Shown: positions 28,241-37,571, numbered from the stretch's first letter. The stretch is 64,000 nt of DNA from Stenotrophomonas sp. YIM B06876 (GCF_030711595.1 NZ_JAUJUJ010000002.1:1-64000), one strand, 5' to 3'. The notes: generated by a model not told the origin, from the letters alone. Numbers and translations: made by a program.

Positions 28241-30766
28241 ATGTCAGCGCCTGCACCATCTTCGTCCAGCCAAGCGCTGGCCAGTATCGCCGCCACGCCA
28301 GCGCCGGCCCGGGTCCGCGACCTGCTTCAAGCCATCCATGCACTGGCGGTGCAGATGCTTTCCGCGCCGCTGCAACTGACCCTGGTGGAGCTGGAGCGCG
28401 ACCTGTTCAAACAGGCCGAGAGCGCGCGCAACTCGCAGCTGCAGGGCGATCTGTATGCCGAGATGCGGCAACTGCGCGAACGCAGCGGACAGTTCGCCCC
28501 GCAACTGCTGGATGCACTGGCACGCTCGCTGGCAGCACTCAAGGAGACGCGCAAAGACGCGCCCAGCGCCGCCGTTCCGGTGTTCAGGACCATGACCCTG
28601 GTGGCGGACAACGATATCGACCGCGACATCATCCTGCGCGAGATCGCCCGCCGCGAAGCCATCCGGGGCGCAACCGCGCTGCAACTGCTTTCGCAGCGGT
28701 TCGGGGTGCTGGCCGCACAACCGGCGTTCGAGCTGGAGGGGTTGCCGATCGGACCGTATGCGCTGTGCCGGATCCTGCGCGAATGTGGCGAGAAGCTGCA
28801 GCTGGGGCTGGACGCACAGATGTCGCTGTACCAGGCCTTTGAACGGCAGGCGATGGAGCGCTACGGCGAGCTGGTCGATCGCATCAACATCCTGCTGGCC
28901 CATGAAGGCGTATTGCCGGGCCTGGTGTACCAGCCCTACCTGCCCAAGAGCGGCGCCGCGCGGCGTGGCGCCGGTGCGGCCACCGGCAGCGACAGCGGGT
29001 CGCAGCGCGCCAGCCAGCGGCCACTGACCAGCTGGCAGGGCCAGGCACCGGCAGCGTCGTGGGCGTCGGCAATGACCGACCTGCGGGATCCAGCGCCCCC
29101 CCAGGGCGGGGCCGGTGGCAACGCAGGCAACGCAGGCGGTTCGGGCGGTTCGGGCGGTTCGGGCGGTTCGGGCGGTATGAACGGTTCGGGCGGCATGGGC
29201 GGCAGCGGCTCCGCTGGCGCGGCAACGGCAACCAGCCCTTCGCTGTCCACCCTGCATGACATGCTCGATGCCGCCCGGGTCTCGATGCAGCAGAGCGCGG
29301 TGGGCGGAAGCCACAGCGCAAGCGGCAGCCATGGCGGTGGCGACGGTAGCGGCGCCAATGGGAATGCCGGCGGTGGCATCGCCACCGACGCGGCGGCGCC
29401 GCGGTTGTCGGACCTGCCGGCCACCGCCGCATCGCAACCGGTACCCAGCGGCGCGATCATGGAGGTGCTGGGGAAACTGCAGACCCAGGCCGCCGCACAG
29501 GGCGCCACCGGCGTACGCCGCACGATCGGCGACATCCACAAAGCGCTGTTGACGCAGATGCAGGCCGAGCATGGCCCCAACGCCTCGCTCACCGCGCAGG
29601 ACACCGACACCCTCGATCTGCTGGGCATGCTGTACAGCCAGATCCAGCGCGAAGTCCGTCTCGAAGCCCCGGCCGCCGACCTGCTGGTGCAGCTGCAGGT
29701 GCCGGTGGTGCGCGCGGCCATCGGCGACCAGGCCTTCTTCGTCCGCGACCAGCATCCGGCGCGTGAACTGCTCAATGCCGTGGCCGAATCCGGCGCCACC
29801 TGGCTGAGCGACGAGGACACCGATCCGGTGCTGCTGCAGAAGCTCGGCGATGCCGTCAATCGCGTGGTTTCGGACTACGACGGCGACGAGTCGGTGTTCA
29901 CCGAAGCCAACCAGGAAATCCAGGGCCACCTGCGCACCGCCGCGCGCAAGGCCGAAGTGACCGAACGCCGGCACGTGGAAGCGGTGCGCGGCAAGGAGCG
30001 CCTGGAAGCGGCCAAGCAGTTGGCCACACGCACCATCGACCAGTTGTGCGAACAGTCGGCTCCGCCGAAATTCGTGCAGACCCTGCTGCGCCAGGCTTGG
30101 AGCGATGTGCTCACGCTGACCCTGCTGCGCCAGGGCGAGCACTCCGACGAGTGGCGCAAACAGCAGCAGGCCACCGCGCAGATCGCCCGCATCACCTGCG
30201 CCGCCGCAGGCGGGGCTACCGATGTGGCGCTGGGCAACCAGCTCGAAGAGTCGCTGTTGCAGGTGGGCTACCACCGCGACGAAGCCGGGGCGATCGCCCG
30301 TCGCCTGGCGACCCCGGGCGGCGAGGACGATGTCAGCTCCAAGACCGAGCTGGCCGCCAAGCTCAAAGCGCGCAGCCGGCTCGGCGAACAGGGCGGCAAA
30401 GACAGTCCCGACACCCCGCCGGTGGTCGCCAGGCCGGGCCGCAACGAGAATGAGGAAGGCTACTACCGGCAGCTGCGCACGCTGCCGTTCGGAACCTGGT
30501 TCGAATTCGTCACCAACCAGCAGGGCGATACCCGCCGCCAGCGCCTGTCCTGGTACAGCCTGATCACCGACAACGCCCTGTTCGTCAACCAGCGCGGGCA
30601 GAAAGTGTCCGAGCAGTCGCTCGATGCGCTGGCGCGGCTGATGGCACAGGGCCAGGTCCATATCGTCACCGAAGACAAGGGCCGGCTGATCGACCGCGCC
30701 TGGCAAGCCACCATCCGCACCCTGCGCTCGCTCTCCGGCAGCGTCTCCCGGACGGAGTCCGCATGA
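28241..30766 (+). CDS. DUF1631 family protein with a Gly-Ser repeat linker
   Basis: 841 residues. Cytoplasmic helical protein of the DUF1631 family; function unknown, but often encoded with PilZ proteins, as here. The N-terminal third (RVRDLLQAIHALAVQMLSAP through MERYGELVDRINILLAHEG) and the C-terminal half (from about residue 400, ending LSWYSLITDNALFVNQRGQKV) look folded. A linker of about 150 residues between them is very rich in Gly, Ser and Ala and contains repeated GGS units from a 9-base DNA repeat. The end region (FGTWFEFVTNQQGDTRRQRLSWYSL) resembles a PilZ-type beta barrel, which may be a diverged c-di-GMP sensor; that is inference. The stop overlaps the next gene by ATGA. Confidence 0.88.
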   Translation: MSAPAPSSSSQALASIAATPAPARVRDLLQAIHALAVQMLSAPLQLTLVELERDLFKQAESARNSQLQGDLYAEMRQLRERSGQFAPQLLDALARSLAALKETRKDAPSAAVPVFRTMTLVADNDIDRDIILREIARREAIRGATALQLLSQRFGVLAAQPAFELEGLPIGPYALCRILRECGEKLQLGLDAQMSLYQAFERQAMERYGELVDRINILLAHEGVLPGLVYQPYLPKSGAARRGAGAATGSDSGSQRASQRPLTSWQGQAPAASWASAMTDLRDPAPPQGGAGGNAGNAGGSGGSGGSGGSGGMNGSGGMGGSGSAGAATATSPSLSTLHDMLDAARVSMQQSAVGGSHSASGSHGGGDGSGANGNAGGGIATDAAAPRLSDLPATAASQPVPSGAIMEVLGKLQTQAAAQGATGVRRTIGDIHKALLTQMQAEHGPNASLTAQDTDTLDLLGMLYSQIQREVRLEAPAADLLVQLQVPVVRAAIGDQAFFVRDQHPARELLNAVAESGATWLSDEDTDPVLLQKLGDAVNRVVSDYDGDESVFTEANQEIQGHLRTAARKAEVTERRHVEAVRGKERLEAAKQLATRTIDQLCEQSAPPKFVQTLLRQAWSDVLTLTLLRQGEHSDEWRKQQQATAQIARITCAAAGGATDVALGNQLEESLLQVGYHRDEAGAIARRLATPGGEDDVSSKTELAAKLKARSRLGEQGGKDSPDTPPVVARPGRNENEEGYYRQLRTLPFGTWFEFVTNQQGDTRRQRLSWYSLITDNALFVNQRGQKVSEQSLDALARLMAQGQVHIVTEDKGRLIDRAWQATIRTLRSLSGSVSRTESA
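29135..29170 (+). repeat. Tandem 9-bp repeat encoding Gly-Gly-Ser
   Basis: Four perfect head-to-tail copies of GGCGGTTCG are followed by degenerate copies to about 29200. The unit is a multiple of three and in frame, so copy-number changes would lengthen or shorten the linker without frameshift. Confidence 0.95.
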
Positions 30767-31110
30767 TTAACGAAACCCGTCGCGCACCGCGCCGCCAGAT
30801 CGCCGAACTGGTGCCGGTGATGGACCAGATGACCGAAACCAGCATCGGCCGGCTCGGCAATGTGTCCGAAAGCGGCATGCTGCTGATCGCCTCGGCGCCG
30901 CTCACCGACGATGCGCTCTACCAGCTGTCGTTTCCCGTCTCCGACCGCAACGGCCGCACGGTGCAGATCCACGTCGGTGCCCATCTGCTGTGGAATGAAC
31001 CGGCGCACGCCCCGGGCCAGTCGTGGGCCGGTGTGCGCTTCCTGACCCTGAGCAGCGAACACCGCGCGCTGCTGCGGCACTGGATAGAAGGTGGCCTCAC
31101 CCCGGCCTGA
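30763..31110 (+). CDS. PilZ domain c-di-GMP binding protein
   Basis: 115 residues, a stand-alone PilZ domain. The c-di-GMP ligating motifs are visible: an RxxxR pattern at the N-terminus (TRRAPRRQ) and NVSESG corresponding to the D/NxSxxG motif at about residue 35. The domain ends LSSEHRALLRHWIEGG. It is probably a receptor that tunes motility or envelope functions. Translation is coupled to the DUF1631 gene by a four-base overlap, suggesting a joint pathway. Confidence 0.9.
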   Translation: MINETRRAPRRQIAELVPVMDQMTETSIGRLGNVSESGMLLIASAPLTDDALYQLSFPVSDRNGRTVQIHVGAHLLWNEPAHAPGQSWAGVRFLTLSSEHRALLRHWIEGGLTPA

Positions 31111-31192
31111 GCGCCGATTCCGGCACAGCGGCAGGCGCCGGAATGCGGCAAAATCGACCGGTGCAATCCGCCCTGTCGAACGAGCCCACGTG

Positions 31193-32521
31193 ATGAACCA
31201 GCCAGATCCCGGCGCCCTGTATTCCCACCATCTGAGCGTTCTCAAGCAGCGCGCGGACCAAGCGCTGGCCCGCGGGGGGTTCGATCACCTGCTCATTCCC
31301 AGCGGCACCCTGCATTACCAGGCGTTCGATGACCGCGATTACCCGTATGCGGTCAACCCGCATTTCAAGGCCTGGCTGCCGCTGACCCGGCTGCCCAACA
31401 GCTGGCTGGTCTACACCCCGGGCAAACGACCGAAGGTGCTCTTCCACCAGCCGTTCGACTACTGGCACGTGGTGCCCGACGCGCCCAGCGGCTGGTGGGT
31501 CGAGCATGTCGACATCGAGATCATCCGCAAACCCGAGGACGCCCTCGCGCTGCTGCCGAAGGACCCGGCGCGCTGCGCGATCCTGGGCGAGCCGCAGAGC
31601 ACGCTGGGCCCGTTTGCGCCGAACAACCCGGAACCGGTCATCCATTACCTGGATTGGCACCGCGGCTACAAGACGCCCTACGAAATCGCGCTGATGCGCC
31701 AGGCGCAGCGGCTGGGCGTGCGTGGCCACCGCGCCGCCGAAGCCGCCTTCCGCGCGGGCGCCAGCGAGTTCGAAATCCACATGGCCTACTGCAGCGCGGT
31801 CGGCCAGGACGCCAACGACCTGCCTTACGGCAACATCATCGCGCTCAACGAACACGGCGCGGTGTTGCACTACACCGAACTGGGACGCAGCGCGCCGACC
31901 CCGCTGCGCAGCTTCCTGATCGATGCCGGCGCCAGCGCCTGTGGCTACGCCAGCGACATCACCCGCACCTATGCCGCCACCGGCCATGACGAATTCCAGG
32001 CAATGATCGGCGCGGTCGATGCCGCGCAGCAGAAGATGTGCGCGGCGGTGCGCGCCGGCTTCGACTACAAGCAGCTGCACATCGACGCGCACCTGTCACT
32101 GATGGAAGTGCTCCGGGACTTCGGGGTGATCACCGTCTCGCCGGAAGCGGCGCTGGCCACCGGCGTCAGCGCCGCCTTTTTCCCGCACGGCATCGGCCAC
32201 CTGATCGGATTGCAGGTGCACGATGTCGCCGGCTTCGCCGCCAGCGACCGCGGCGGCCGTATCGAGCGTCCGCACGGCCACCCCTACCTGCGCCTGACCC
32301 GGGTGCTGGAACCGGGCATGACGGTCACCATCGAGCCGGGGGTGTACTTCATCGACATGCTGCTGGAAGAGGTGAAACAGGCCGGGCACGGTGCCAGCAT
32401 CAACTGGGACCGGGTGGACTTCTTCCGCCCCTACGGCGGCATCCGCATCGAAGACGAGGTGCTGTGCACCACGGGCGAGGCCGACAACCTGACCCGCCCG
32501 CCATTCGCCGCGCTGGACTGA
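31193..32521 (+). CDS. pepQ: Xaa-Pro dipeptidase PepQ
   Basis: 442 residues, M24B metallopeptidase that cleaves Xaa-Pro dipeptides. The dinuclear metal ligands are visible in LIDAGASACGYASDITRTYA (Asp and Asp), FPHGIGHLIGLQVHD (His) and TIEPGVYFIDMLL (Glu) with a final Glu in GGIRIEDEVL. The N-terminal domain (YSHHLSVLKQRADQALAR, YPYAVNPHFKAWLPL) matches gammaproteobacterial PepQ. ATG 31193 gives the family length. It converges on pepP across a shared terminator. Confidence 0.95.
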   Translation: MNQPDPGALYSHHLSVLKQRADQALARGGFDHLLIPSGTLHYQAFDDRDYPYAVNPHFKAWLPLTRLPNSWLVYTPGKRPKVLFHQPFDYWHVVPDAPSGWWVEHVDIEIIRKPEDALALLPKDPARCAILGEPQSTLGPFAPNNPEPVIHYLDWHRGYKTPYEIALMRQAQRLGVRGHRAAEAAFRAGASEFEIHMAYCSAVGQDANDLPYGNIIALNEHGAVLHYTELGRSAPTPLRSFLIDAGASACGYASDITRTYAATGHDEFQAMIGAVDAAQQKMCAAVRAGFDYKQLHIDAHLSLMEVLRDFGVITVSPEAALATGVSAAFFPHGIGHLIGLQVHDVAGFAASDRGGRIERPHGHPYLRLTRVLEPGMTVTIEPGVYFIDMLLEEVKQAGHGASINWDRVDFFRPYGGIRIEDEVLCTTGEADNLTRPPFAALD

Positions 32522-32541
32522 ACGCCGGGTCGCGCCGGCAC

Positions 32542-32571
32542 AAAAAAGCGCGGCCAAGGCCGCGCTTTTTT
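32542..32571. terminator. Bidirectional terminator between pepQ and pepP
   Basis: A symmetric hairpin (AAAAAAGCGCGGCC, two bases, then its complement) carries A- and T-runs on both sides. It serves pepQ (plus) 20 bases after its stop and pepP (minus) about 75 bases after its stop. Confidence 0.9.
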
Positions 32572-32647
32572 ATGAAGCCCCCGGTTGCCGCCCACCGCCT
32601 CCGCGTCGGCCCGCGACGGCCACGTCAGCGCCAGCCTCGCTCCGCCG

Positions 32648-33976
32648 CTAGCGGTGTTGCGCCATCTCGGCTTCGATCTCATCGGCACTGCGCGGCAGCG
32701 CCGCGGTCAGCACGCGATGGCCGTCGCCGGTGATCAGCACGTCATCCTCGGTGCGGATGCCGATGCCACGCCAGCGCGGTTCCACCGTGGGATCGTCCGG
32801 CGACACGTACAGCCCGGGCTCGATCGTGAACACCATGCCCGGCTCGAGCAGCCGCGACTCGCCCGCCAGCCGGTAATCGCCGACGTCATGCACATCCAGC
32901 CCCAGCCAATGGCCGGTCTTGTGCCGGTAGAAACGCTGGTAATGGCGCTCGATGATGTTTTCCTCCAGCGAGCCGCTGAGCAGCCCCAGTTGCAGCAGCC
33001 CTTCGGTCAGTACCTCGACCGCCGCCAGGTGCCCTTCCTCGTAGGCGATTCCCGGCTGCGCCTGCTCCAGCGCCGCGCGCTGGGCGGCGCCGACCAGGTC
33101 ATGCAGGGCGCGCTGTTCCTTGCTGAAATGGCCATTGAGCGGGAACGTGCGGGTGATATCGCTGGCATAGCCGCGATATTCGGCACCGGCGTCGATCAGC
33201 ACCAGATCACCGTCACGGCTGCCGGCGCGGTTGTCGCGGTAATGCAGGATGCAGGCGTTGGCGCCGGCACCGACGATGCTGGTGTACGCCGGCCAGGCGT
33301 CATGGGCGCGGAACTCGCGTTCAAGCTCGGCCTGCAGCTCGTATTCGTGGATCCCCGGGCGGGCGACCCGCATCGCCGCGCGATGCGCGCGCACGCTGAT
33401 ATCGGCCGCATGTTGCATCAGCCCGATCTCGCCGGCGGATTTGAACAGGCGCTGTTCGTGCAGCAGGTGTCCCAGCTCGAGGAATTCATGCGGCGGCTGC
33501 GCGCCATGCCGCACCTGCGCCCGCACCCGGTTGACCCAACCGATCAGCTTCAAGTCGAAATCCGCATCCCGGCCGAAGTGGTAATACACCCGCGAGCGCC
33601 CCTCCAGCAGCCCGGGCAGGATCTCGTCCAGATCCTCGATCGGATAGGCGTCATCCATGCCGTAGCCCGATACCGCGCCCTCCTGCCCGGCCCGCGGGCC
33701 ATCCCAGGCCTCGCGGTCGGGATCGCGCTCGCGGCAGAACAGGATCGTCTCGCCATGGCGCCGCCCCGGAATCAGCACCAGCACCGCTTCCGGTTCCGGA
33801 AAGCCGCACAGGTACCAGAAGTCCGAGTCCTGCCGGTACGGGTAATGGGTGTCGAGGCTGCGCACGCGCTCGGGGGCGGCGGGCAGCACCAGGATGGCGT
33901 CGTCGCCGGCCATTTCCATCAACTGGCGACGGCGGCCGGCATATTCGGCCGCGGCAATGCCGGTGAACTGCATCAT
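32648..33976 (-). CDS. pepP: Xaa-Pro aminopeptidase PepP
   Basis: 442 residues. M24B aminopeptidase that removes N-terminal residues before proline. Metal ligands lie in VLIDAGAEYRGYASDITRTFP (two Asp), HKTGHWLGLDVHD (His), TIEPGLYVSPDDP (Glu) and GIRTEDDVLIT (Glu). The creatinase-type N-terminal domain (YAGRRRQLMEMAGDDAILVLP, RQDSDFWYLCGFPEPEAVLVL) is present. I prefer ATG 33976 (MMQFTGIAAAEY) because GAGGTG lies six bases upstream; a GTG at 33985 is possible. It follows ygfB on the same strand, the conserved ygfB-pepP order. Confidence 0.95.
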   Translation of the reverse strand: MMQFTGIAAAEYAGRRRQLMEMAGDDAILVLPAAPERVRSLDTHYPYRQDSDFWYLCGFPEPEAVLVLIPGRRHGETILFCRERDPDREAWDGPRAGQEGAVSGYGMDDAYPIEDLDEILPGLLEGRSRVYYHFGRDADFDLKLIGWVNRVRAQVRHGAQPPHEFLELGHLLHEQRLFKSAGEIGLMQHAADISVRAHRAAMRVARPGIHEYELQAELEREFRAHDAWPAYTSIVGAGANACILHYRDNRAGSRDGDLVLIDAGAEYRGYASDITRTFPLNGHFSKEQRALHDLVGAAQRAALEQAQPGIAYEEGHLAAVEVLTEGLLQLGLLSGSLEENIIERHYQRFYRHKTGHWLGLDVHDVGDYRLAGESRLLEPGMVFTIEPGLYVSPDDPTVEPRWRGIGIRTEDDVLITGDGHRVLTAALPRSADEIEAEMAQHR

Positions 33977-33986
33977 GCCGGGCACC

Positions 33987-34532
33987 TCAGTTCAGGCGCT
34001 GGCGGTGGCGCGGCCCCATCACGCAGTCGCCGTGCAACAGCAATACCGCCACCCGCACGAACTCCTCGATTTCAGCCAGCGCGTCCTCGTCTTCGTCGCC
34101 ACTGTCAAACTCGTCGCTGGAGGCCTGGGCCAGCTTGGCCAGATCCTGCAGCGCTTCATCGCCCTCCTCGCTCAGCGCCGGACGCGAGCCGGCCGCCAGC
34201 CCGAATCCGCCAAGGAACGCACGGCACCATTCGAACAAGGCGTCGGTGCGCTGCTGCAGTGGTGCGCCGGCTTCAGCCAGCAGCAGTTCAAAGGCGAAGT
34301 CGCGGTCTTCCAGCTGTTCCACGCTGGCCAGACGCAGGCGGTCGAGCGCACTGTCAGGCGCCGGCGCGGGGAGCCCGTCATCGGCCAGCACCCTGGCCGG
34401 CCATGCGGCCACGCTGTCGCCACCGGCGGCCAGCCAACCGCACAGCCCCCCATGCAGTTCGGCGGGAGAAGCGCCCAGCCCCAGCATCTGGCTGGCCTGT
34501 GCTACGTCGTTGACGTCGGGAAGATCGGTCAT
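33987..34532 (-). CDS. ygfB: YgfB/UPF0149 family protein
   Basis: 181 residues, helical and acidic, starting [20 protein letters not shown] with the family motif [18 protein letters not shown]. It ends [19 protein letters not shown]. The biochemical role is not established in general. The start at 34532 gives the usual length. It is the upstream partner of pepP, as in E. coli ygfB-pepP, with zapA a few genes away on the other strand. Confidence 0.9.
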   Translation of the reverse strand: MTDLPDVNDVAQASQMLGLGASPAELHGGLCGWLAAGGDSVAAWPARVLADDGLPAPAPDSALDRLRLASVEQLEDRDFAFELLLAEAGAPLQQRTDALFEWCRAFLGGFGLAAGSRPALSEEGDEALQDLAKLAQASSDEFDSGDEDEDALAEIEEFVRVAVLLLHGDCVMGPRHRQRLN

Positions 34533-34623
34533 GTCACGGCCCGGTAAAAAAGTGGAATCGGCCACCTCGCAAGAAGCGCTGCAGCCAGCGCCACAGTGTA
34601 GCAACCGGCCGGCTGCCGCCGCT

Positions 34624-34649
34624 TGTGAAGGCGCGATGCCCGCGCCTAC
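34624..34649. repeat. GTAG-type REP palindrome (single)
   Basis: Reads on the minus strand as GTAG followed by a palindrome (GGCGCGGGCATCGCGCC). This is the size and style of the GTAG REP elements scattered in xanthomonad intergenic regions. It lies upstream of the GGDEF-EAL gene, antisense to it. Confidence 0.55.
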
Positions 34650-34690
34650 ACTCGGCGCACCCATTCCGCCGTCCGGTGCCCGTACCCGTC

Positions 34691-36934
34691 ATGCCGACCG
34701 CCATGTTTGCCGCGGGCGTTGCAAGCGCCATCCAGGCAGCGGGATGGGTCGCCGCACTGGTATTGGCCGCGCTCGCACAAGGCCTGCTGAGGCGCCTGCG
34801 GCGCGCGCGGCGCGCGCTGTCCGGGTTGCGCCAGAGCACCGAACAGCTGCACAACCGCGATGAACATCTGAAGCTGGCCCTGTGGGCTTCCGGCGAGCAC
34901 TTCTGGGACTACGACCTGCGCCGGCGCAAATTGCACTGGATGCACGTGGATGAACTGGCACCGGCCACGGCCGAGATCACCATCGTCGCGCACGACAACA
35001 TCGACCCCCGGATCCACCGCAGCGACCTGTCACAGGTGGTGCGCAGCCTGCACGACCATGTCGAAGGGCGCACCGCGGTGTTCGTGTCCGAGCACCGCAT
35101 GGATCTGTACGGTGACCACAAATGGCTCTGGGTACGGGTGCGCGGGCGGGTGGTCGAACGTGACGCCGACGGTCGCCCGCTGCGCGTGGCCGGTACCGCC
35201 CGTGACATTTCCGCCCACCGCCGCGCCGACGCCGAACGCCGCATCGCCATCGAAGTGCTGCACAGCATGAGCGAGGCGGTGGCGGTGCTGGACCGCAACT
35301 TCCGCTTCATCTCGGTCAACCCGGCCTTCAGCCGCATCACCGGGTATGACGAGCAGGAAGTGCTGGGCAAACCGCTGCAGATGCTCGAGCGCGACCCGCA
35401 GGCAAACGAGCAGCCGCCGCAGATGCTGCAGGCGCTGCGTACCGGCAACCACTGGCGCGGGGAGCTGTGGAAGCGTCGCAAGGACGGCCAGGAGATCCTC
35501 TGCCACGTCCGCCACAACGTGGTACGCGACCTCGACGGCCGCCGCAGTTTCCACGTCGAGGTGCTGGAGGACATCACTGAACAGAAGCGCGCCGAACAGG
35601 AACTGCGTTATCTGGCCAATTACGACACCCTGACCAGCCTGCCCAACCGCGCCCTCGCCTCCGAGCGCCTGGCCCGTGCCATCGTCCGCGCGCGCAGCCA
35701 GAACCTGCAGGTGGCGGTCCTGTTCCTGGACCTGGACCGGTTCAAGAACATCAATGACTCGCTCGGCCACCCGGCCGGCGATCGCGTGCTGCGCGCCACC
35801 GCCGAACGCGTGCAGCAGGCCGTCGGCCCGCAACACACGGTAGCCCGGCTCAGCGGTGACGAATTCACCGTGATCCTGGAGGATGTGCCCTCGGTCGAGG
35901 CCGCCGAACAGGTCGCGCGCGAAGTGCTGACCGCCTTCGATCTGCCCCTGCGGCTGGACGAGCGCCGCGAAGTGGCGATCTCGCCGTCGATCGGCATCAG
36001 CCTGTATCCACACCATGCGCTGCTGCCGACCGAACTGCTCAAGCATGCCGACACCGCGATGTACCAGGCCAAGGCCGCCGGCCGCCGCACCTACCAGGTG
36101 TATTCGGCGCAGATGGACGAGCAGACCCGGCACCGCGCCACCCTGGCCAACACGCTGCGCAAAATCTCCTTCGACGAGGAACTGAAGCTGGTCTACCAGC
36201 CGCGTTATTCGCTGATCGACCACCGCGTCATTGGCGTGGAAGCGCTGTTGCGCTGGGACAGTGCCGAATTCGGGCCGATCGACCCGGCCGAGTTCATTCC
36301 GCTGGCCGAGGAAACCGGGTTGATCCTGCAAATCGGCGAATGGGTATTGCGCCAGGCCTGCCTGACGCTGCGCTCATGGCGCGAGCACGGCATGGAAAAC
36401 CTGTGCATTGCGGTGAACGTATCGGCCATCCAGTTGCAGCGCGGCAACCTGCCCGGGGTGCTGGCGCGGGTGCTGGCCGAAACCGGCATCCGCCCCGGGC
36501 AGCTGGAACTGGAGCTGACCGAAAGCGCGATCATGAGCGATGTCAGCAGCAACGCCGCAGTGCTGCGTGCCTGCCGCAACCTGGGCATCCGCCTGGCCAT
36601 TGACGACTTCGGCACCGGCTATTCGTCACTGGCCTATCTCAAGCGCCTGCCATTGACGACGCTGAAGATCGACCGCGAATTCATCCGCGATTTGACCGTG
36701 GACCCGGACGACGAGGCGATCACCAGCGCCATCATCGCCATGGGTCATTCGCTGTCCCTCACTGTCGTGGCCGAGGGCGTGGAAAACCAGGGCCAGCTGG
36801 CCTTTTTGCATCAAAACGGGTGCGATGAAATCCAGGGCCACCTGGTTGCCCCGGCACTGGAGCCGGAGGCCTGCCTGCGCTTTCTGCAACAGGCCGTGCT
36901 GCCGCGCACACCCCCGGCGCACCATGTGTCTTGA
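34691..36934 (+). CDS. PAS-GGDEF-EAL protein, probable c-di-GMP phosphodiesterase
   Basis: 747 residues. One N-terminal membrane helix (AIQAAGWVAALVLAALAQGLL) leads to two PAS/PAC sensor domains (about residues 50-180 and 190-310; FRFISVNPAFSRITGYDEQEVLGKPL). A GGDEF domain (about 315-475) and an EAL domain (about 490-735) follow. The GGDEF site reads SGDEF (residue 388), so cyclase activity is uncertain. The EAL domain is complete at the sites I can see: EALLRW (517), LELTESAI, DDFGTGYSSLAYLKRLP and KIDREFI, so hydrolysis of c-di-GMP is likely. ATG 34691 is chosen, but an ATG at 34625 is possible. Confidence 0.93.
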   Translation: MPTAMFAAGVASAIQAAGWVAALVLAALAQGLLRRLRRARRALSGLRQSTEQLHNRDEHLKLALWASGEHFWDYDLRRRKLHWMHVDELAPATAEITIVAHDNIDPRIHRSDLSQVVRSLHDHVEGRTAVFVSEHRMDLYGDHKWLWVRVRGRVVERDADGRPLRVAGTARDISAHRRADAERRIAIEVLHSMSEAVAVLDRNFRFISVNPAFSRITGYDEQEVLGKPLQMLERDPQANEQPPQMLQALRTGNHWRGELWKRRKDGQEILCHVRHNVVRDLDGRRSFHVEVLEDITEQKRAEQELRYLANYDTLTSLPNRALASERLARAIVRARSQNLQVAVLFLDLDRFKNINDSLGHPAGDRVLRATAERVQQAVGPQHTVARLSGDEFTVILEDVPSVEAAEQVAREVLTAFDLPLRLDERREVAISPSIGISLYPHHALLPTELLKHADTAMYQAKAAGRRTYQVYSAQMDEQTRHRATLANTLRKISFDEELKLVYQPRYSLIDHRVIGVEALLRWDSAEFGPIDPAEFIPLAEETGLILQIGEWVLRQACLTLRSWREHGMENLCIAVNVSAIQLQRGNLPGVLARVLAETGIRPGQLELELTESAIMSDVSSNAAVLRACRNLGIRLAIDDFGTGYSSLAYLKRLPLTTLKIDREFIRDLTVDPDDEAITSAIIAMGHSLSLTVVAEGVENQGQLAFLHQNGCDEIQGHLVAPALEPEACLRFLQQAVLPRTPPAHHVS

Positions 36935-36967
36935 CCGGCACCAGCCCCCATGCCTATCGTGCCCGCC

Positions 36968-37189
36968 ATGGACTCCTTCGACCCCGTCGCCCAGTTGCAG
37001 GCGCTCGCCGCCCGTATCGAGTCATTGCTCGAACGCAACCAGCGGCTGGCCGATGAAAACCGCAGCCTGCGCCACCAGCAGGAGCAACTGATAGTTGAGC
37101 GCGCACAACTGTTGACCAAGAACGAGCAGGCACGCTCGCGCGTGGAAGCGATGATCACCCGCCTGAAATCGCTGGAGCAGCACACGTGA
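36968..37189 (+). CDS. Small coiled-coil protein of the TIGR02449 / ZapB-like type
   Basis: 73 residues, almost entirely heptad coiled coil (LQALAARIESLLERNQRLAD, ENRSLRHQQEQLIVERAQLL). Proteins like this are encoded directly before zapA in many gammaproteobacteria and are presumed to take part in cell division. Its stop overlaps the zapA GTG start. Two in-frame starts exist (36950 and 36968), neither with a good ribosome site; the second keeps the coiled coil whole. Confidence 0.8.
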   Translation: MDSFDPVAQLQALAARIESLLERNQRLADENRSLRHQQEQLIVERAQLLTKNEQARSRVEAMITRLKSLEQHT

Positions 37190-37485
37190 GCCATAACGAG
37201 CCGGTCAGTGTGCGTGTCCTCGACCGCGAATACACCGTGGGCGTGGAGCCGGACGAACGGGACAGCCTCACCGCCGCCGCGCGCGTGCTCGACGCCAGGA
37301 TGCGCGAGATCCGCGGCAACAACCGCATGGCCGCGGTGGACCGGGTAGCGGTCCTGGCAGCGCTGAACCTCGCCCACGAACTGCAGCAGCTGCGCGACGA
37401 GCAGGCGCGCCAGCAGGGCCAGCTGCAGCGCACCTTGAACGAGCTCAATCGTCGTCTCGACAGCGCCATCGACAGCACGCGCTGA
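37186..37485 (+). CDS. zapA: Cell division protein ZapA
   Basis: 99 residues. It cross-links FtsZ filaments at the division ring. It has the ZapA globular head (VSVRVLDREYTVGVEPDERDSLTAAARVLDARMREIR), the motif VDRVAVLAALNLAHELQQL and a C-terminal coiled coil. The start codon is GTG, overlapping the preceding stop (GTGA). It is followed by the 6S RNA gene and fau, the conserved zapA-ssrS-fau block. Confidence 0.95.
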   Translation: MSHNEPVSVRVLDREYTVGVEPDERDSLTAAARVLDARMREIRGNNRMAAVDRVAVLAALNLAHELQQLRDEQARQQGQLQRTLNELNRRLDSAIDSTR

Positions 37486-37537
37486 ACCGCCGCATGCTGG
37501 CGATGCAGATGAATCCGCGCGCAGCCGACGAACGGGC

Positions 37538-37565
37538 TTTCCAGCGCATGCAACGCCGCTATAAT
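37538..37565 (+). promoter_or_regulatory. Sigma-70 promoter of the 6S RNA gene
   Basis: A perfect TATAAT (37560-37565) has TTTCCA (37538-37543) 16 bases upstream. The -10 ends six bases before the predicted 5' end of 6S RNA at 37572. Confidence 0.75.
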
Positions 37566-37571
37566 GCAACT

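Noticed and set aside
29135-29200. CRISPR-like short repeats
   Set aside because: Units are 9 bases, contiguous and in coding frame; there are no spacers and no cas genes.
28244-30706. 820-codon open frame on the minus strand opposite the DUF1631 gene
   Set aside because: Antisense shadow; biased composition, and the plus-strand gene is coupled to rational neighbours.
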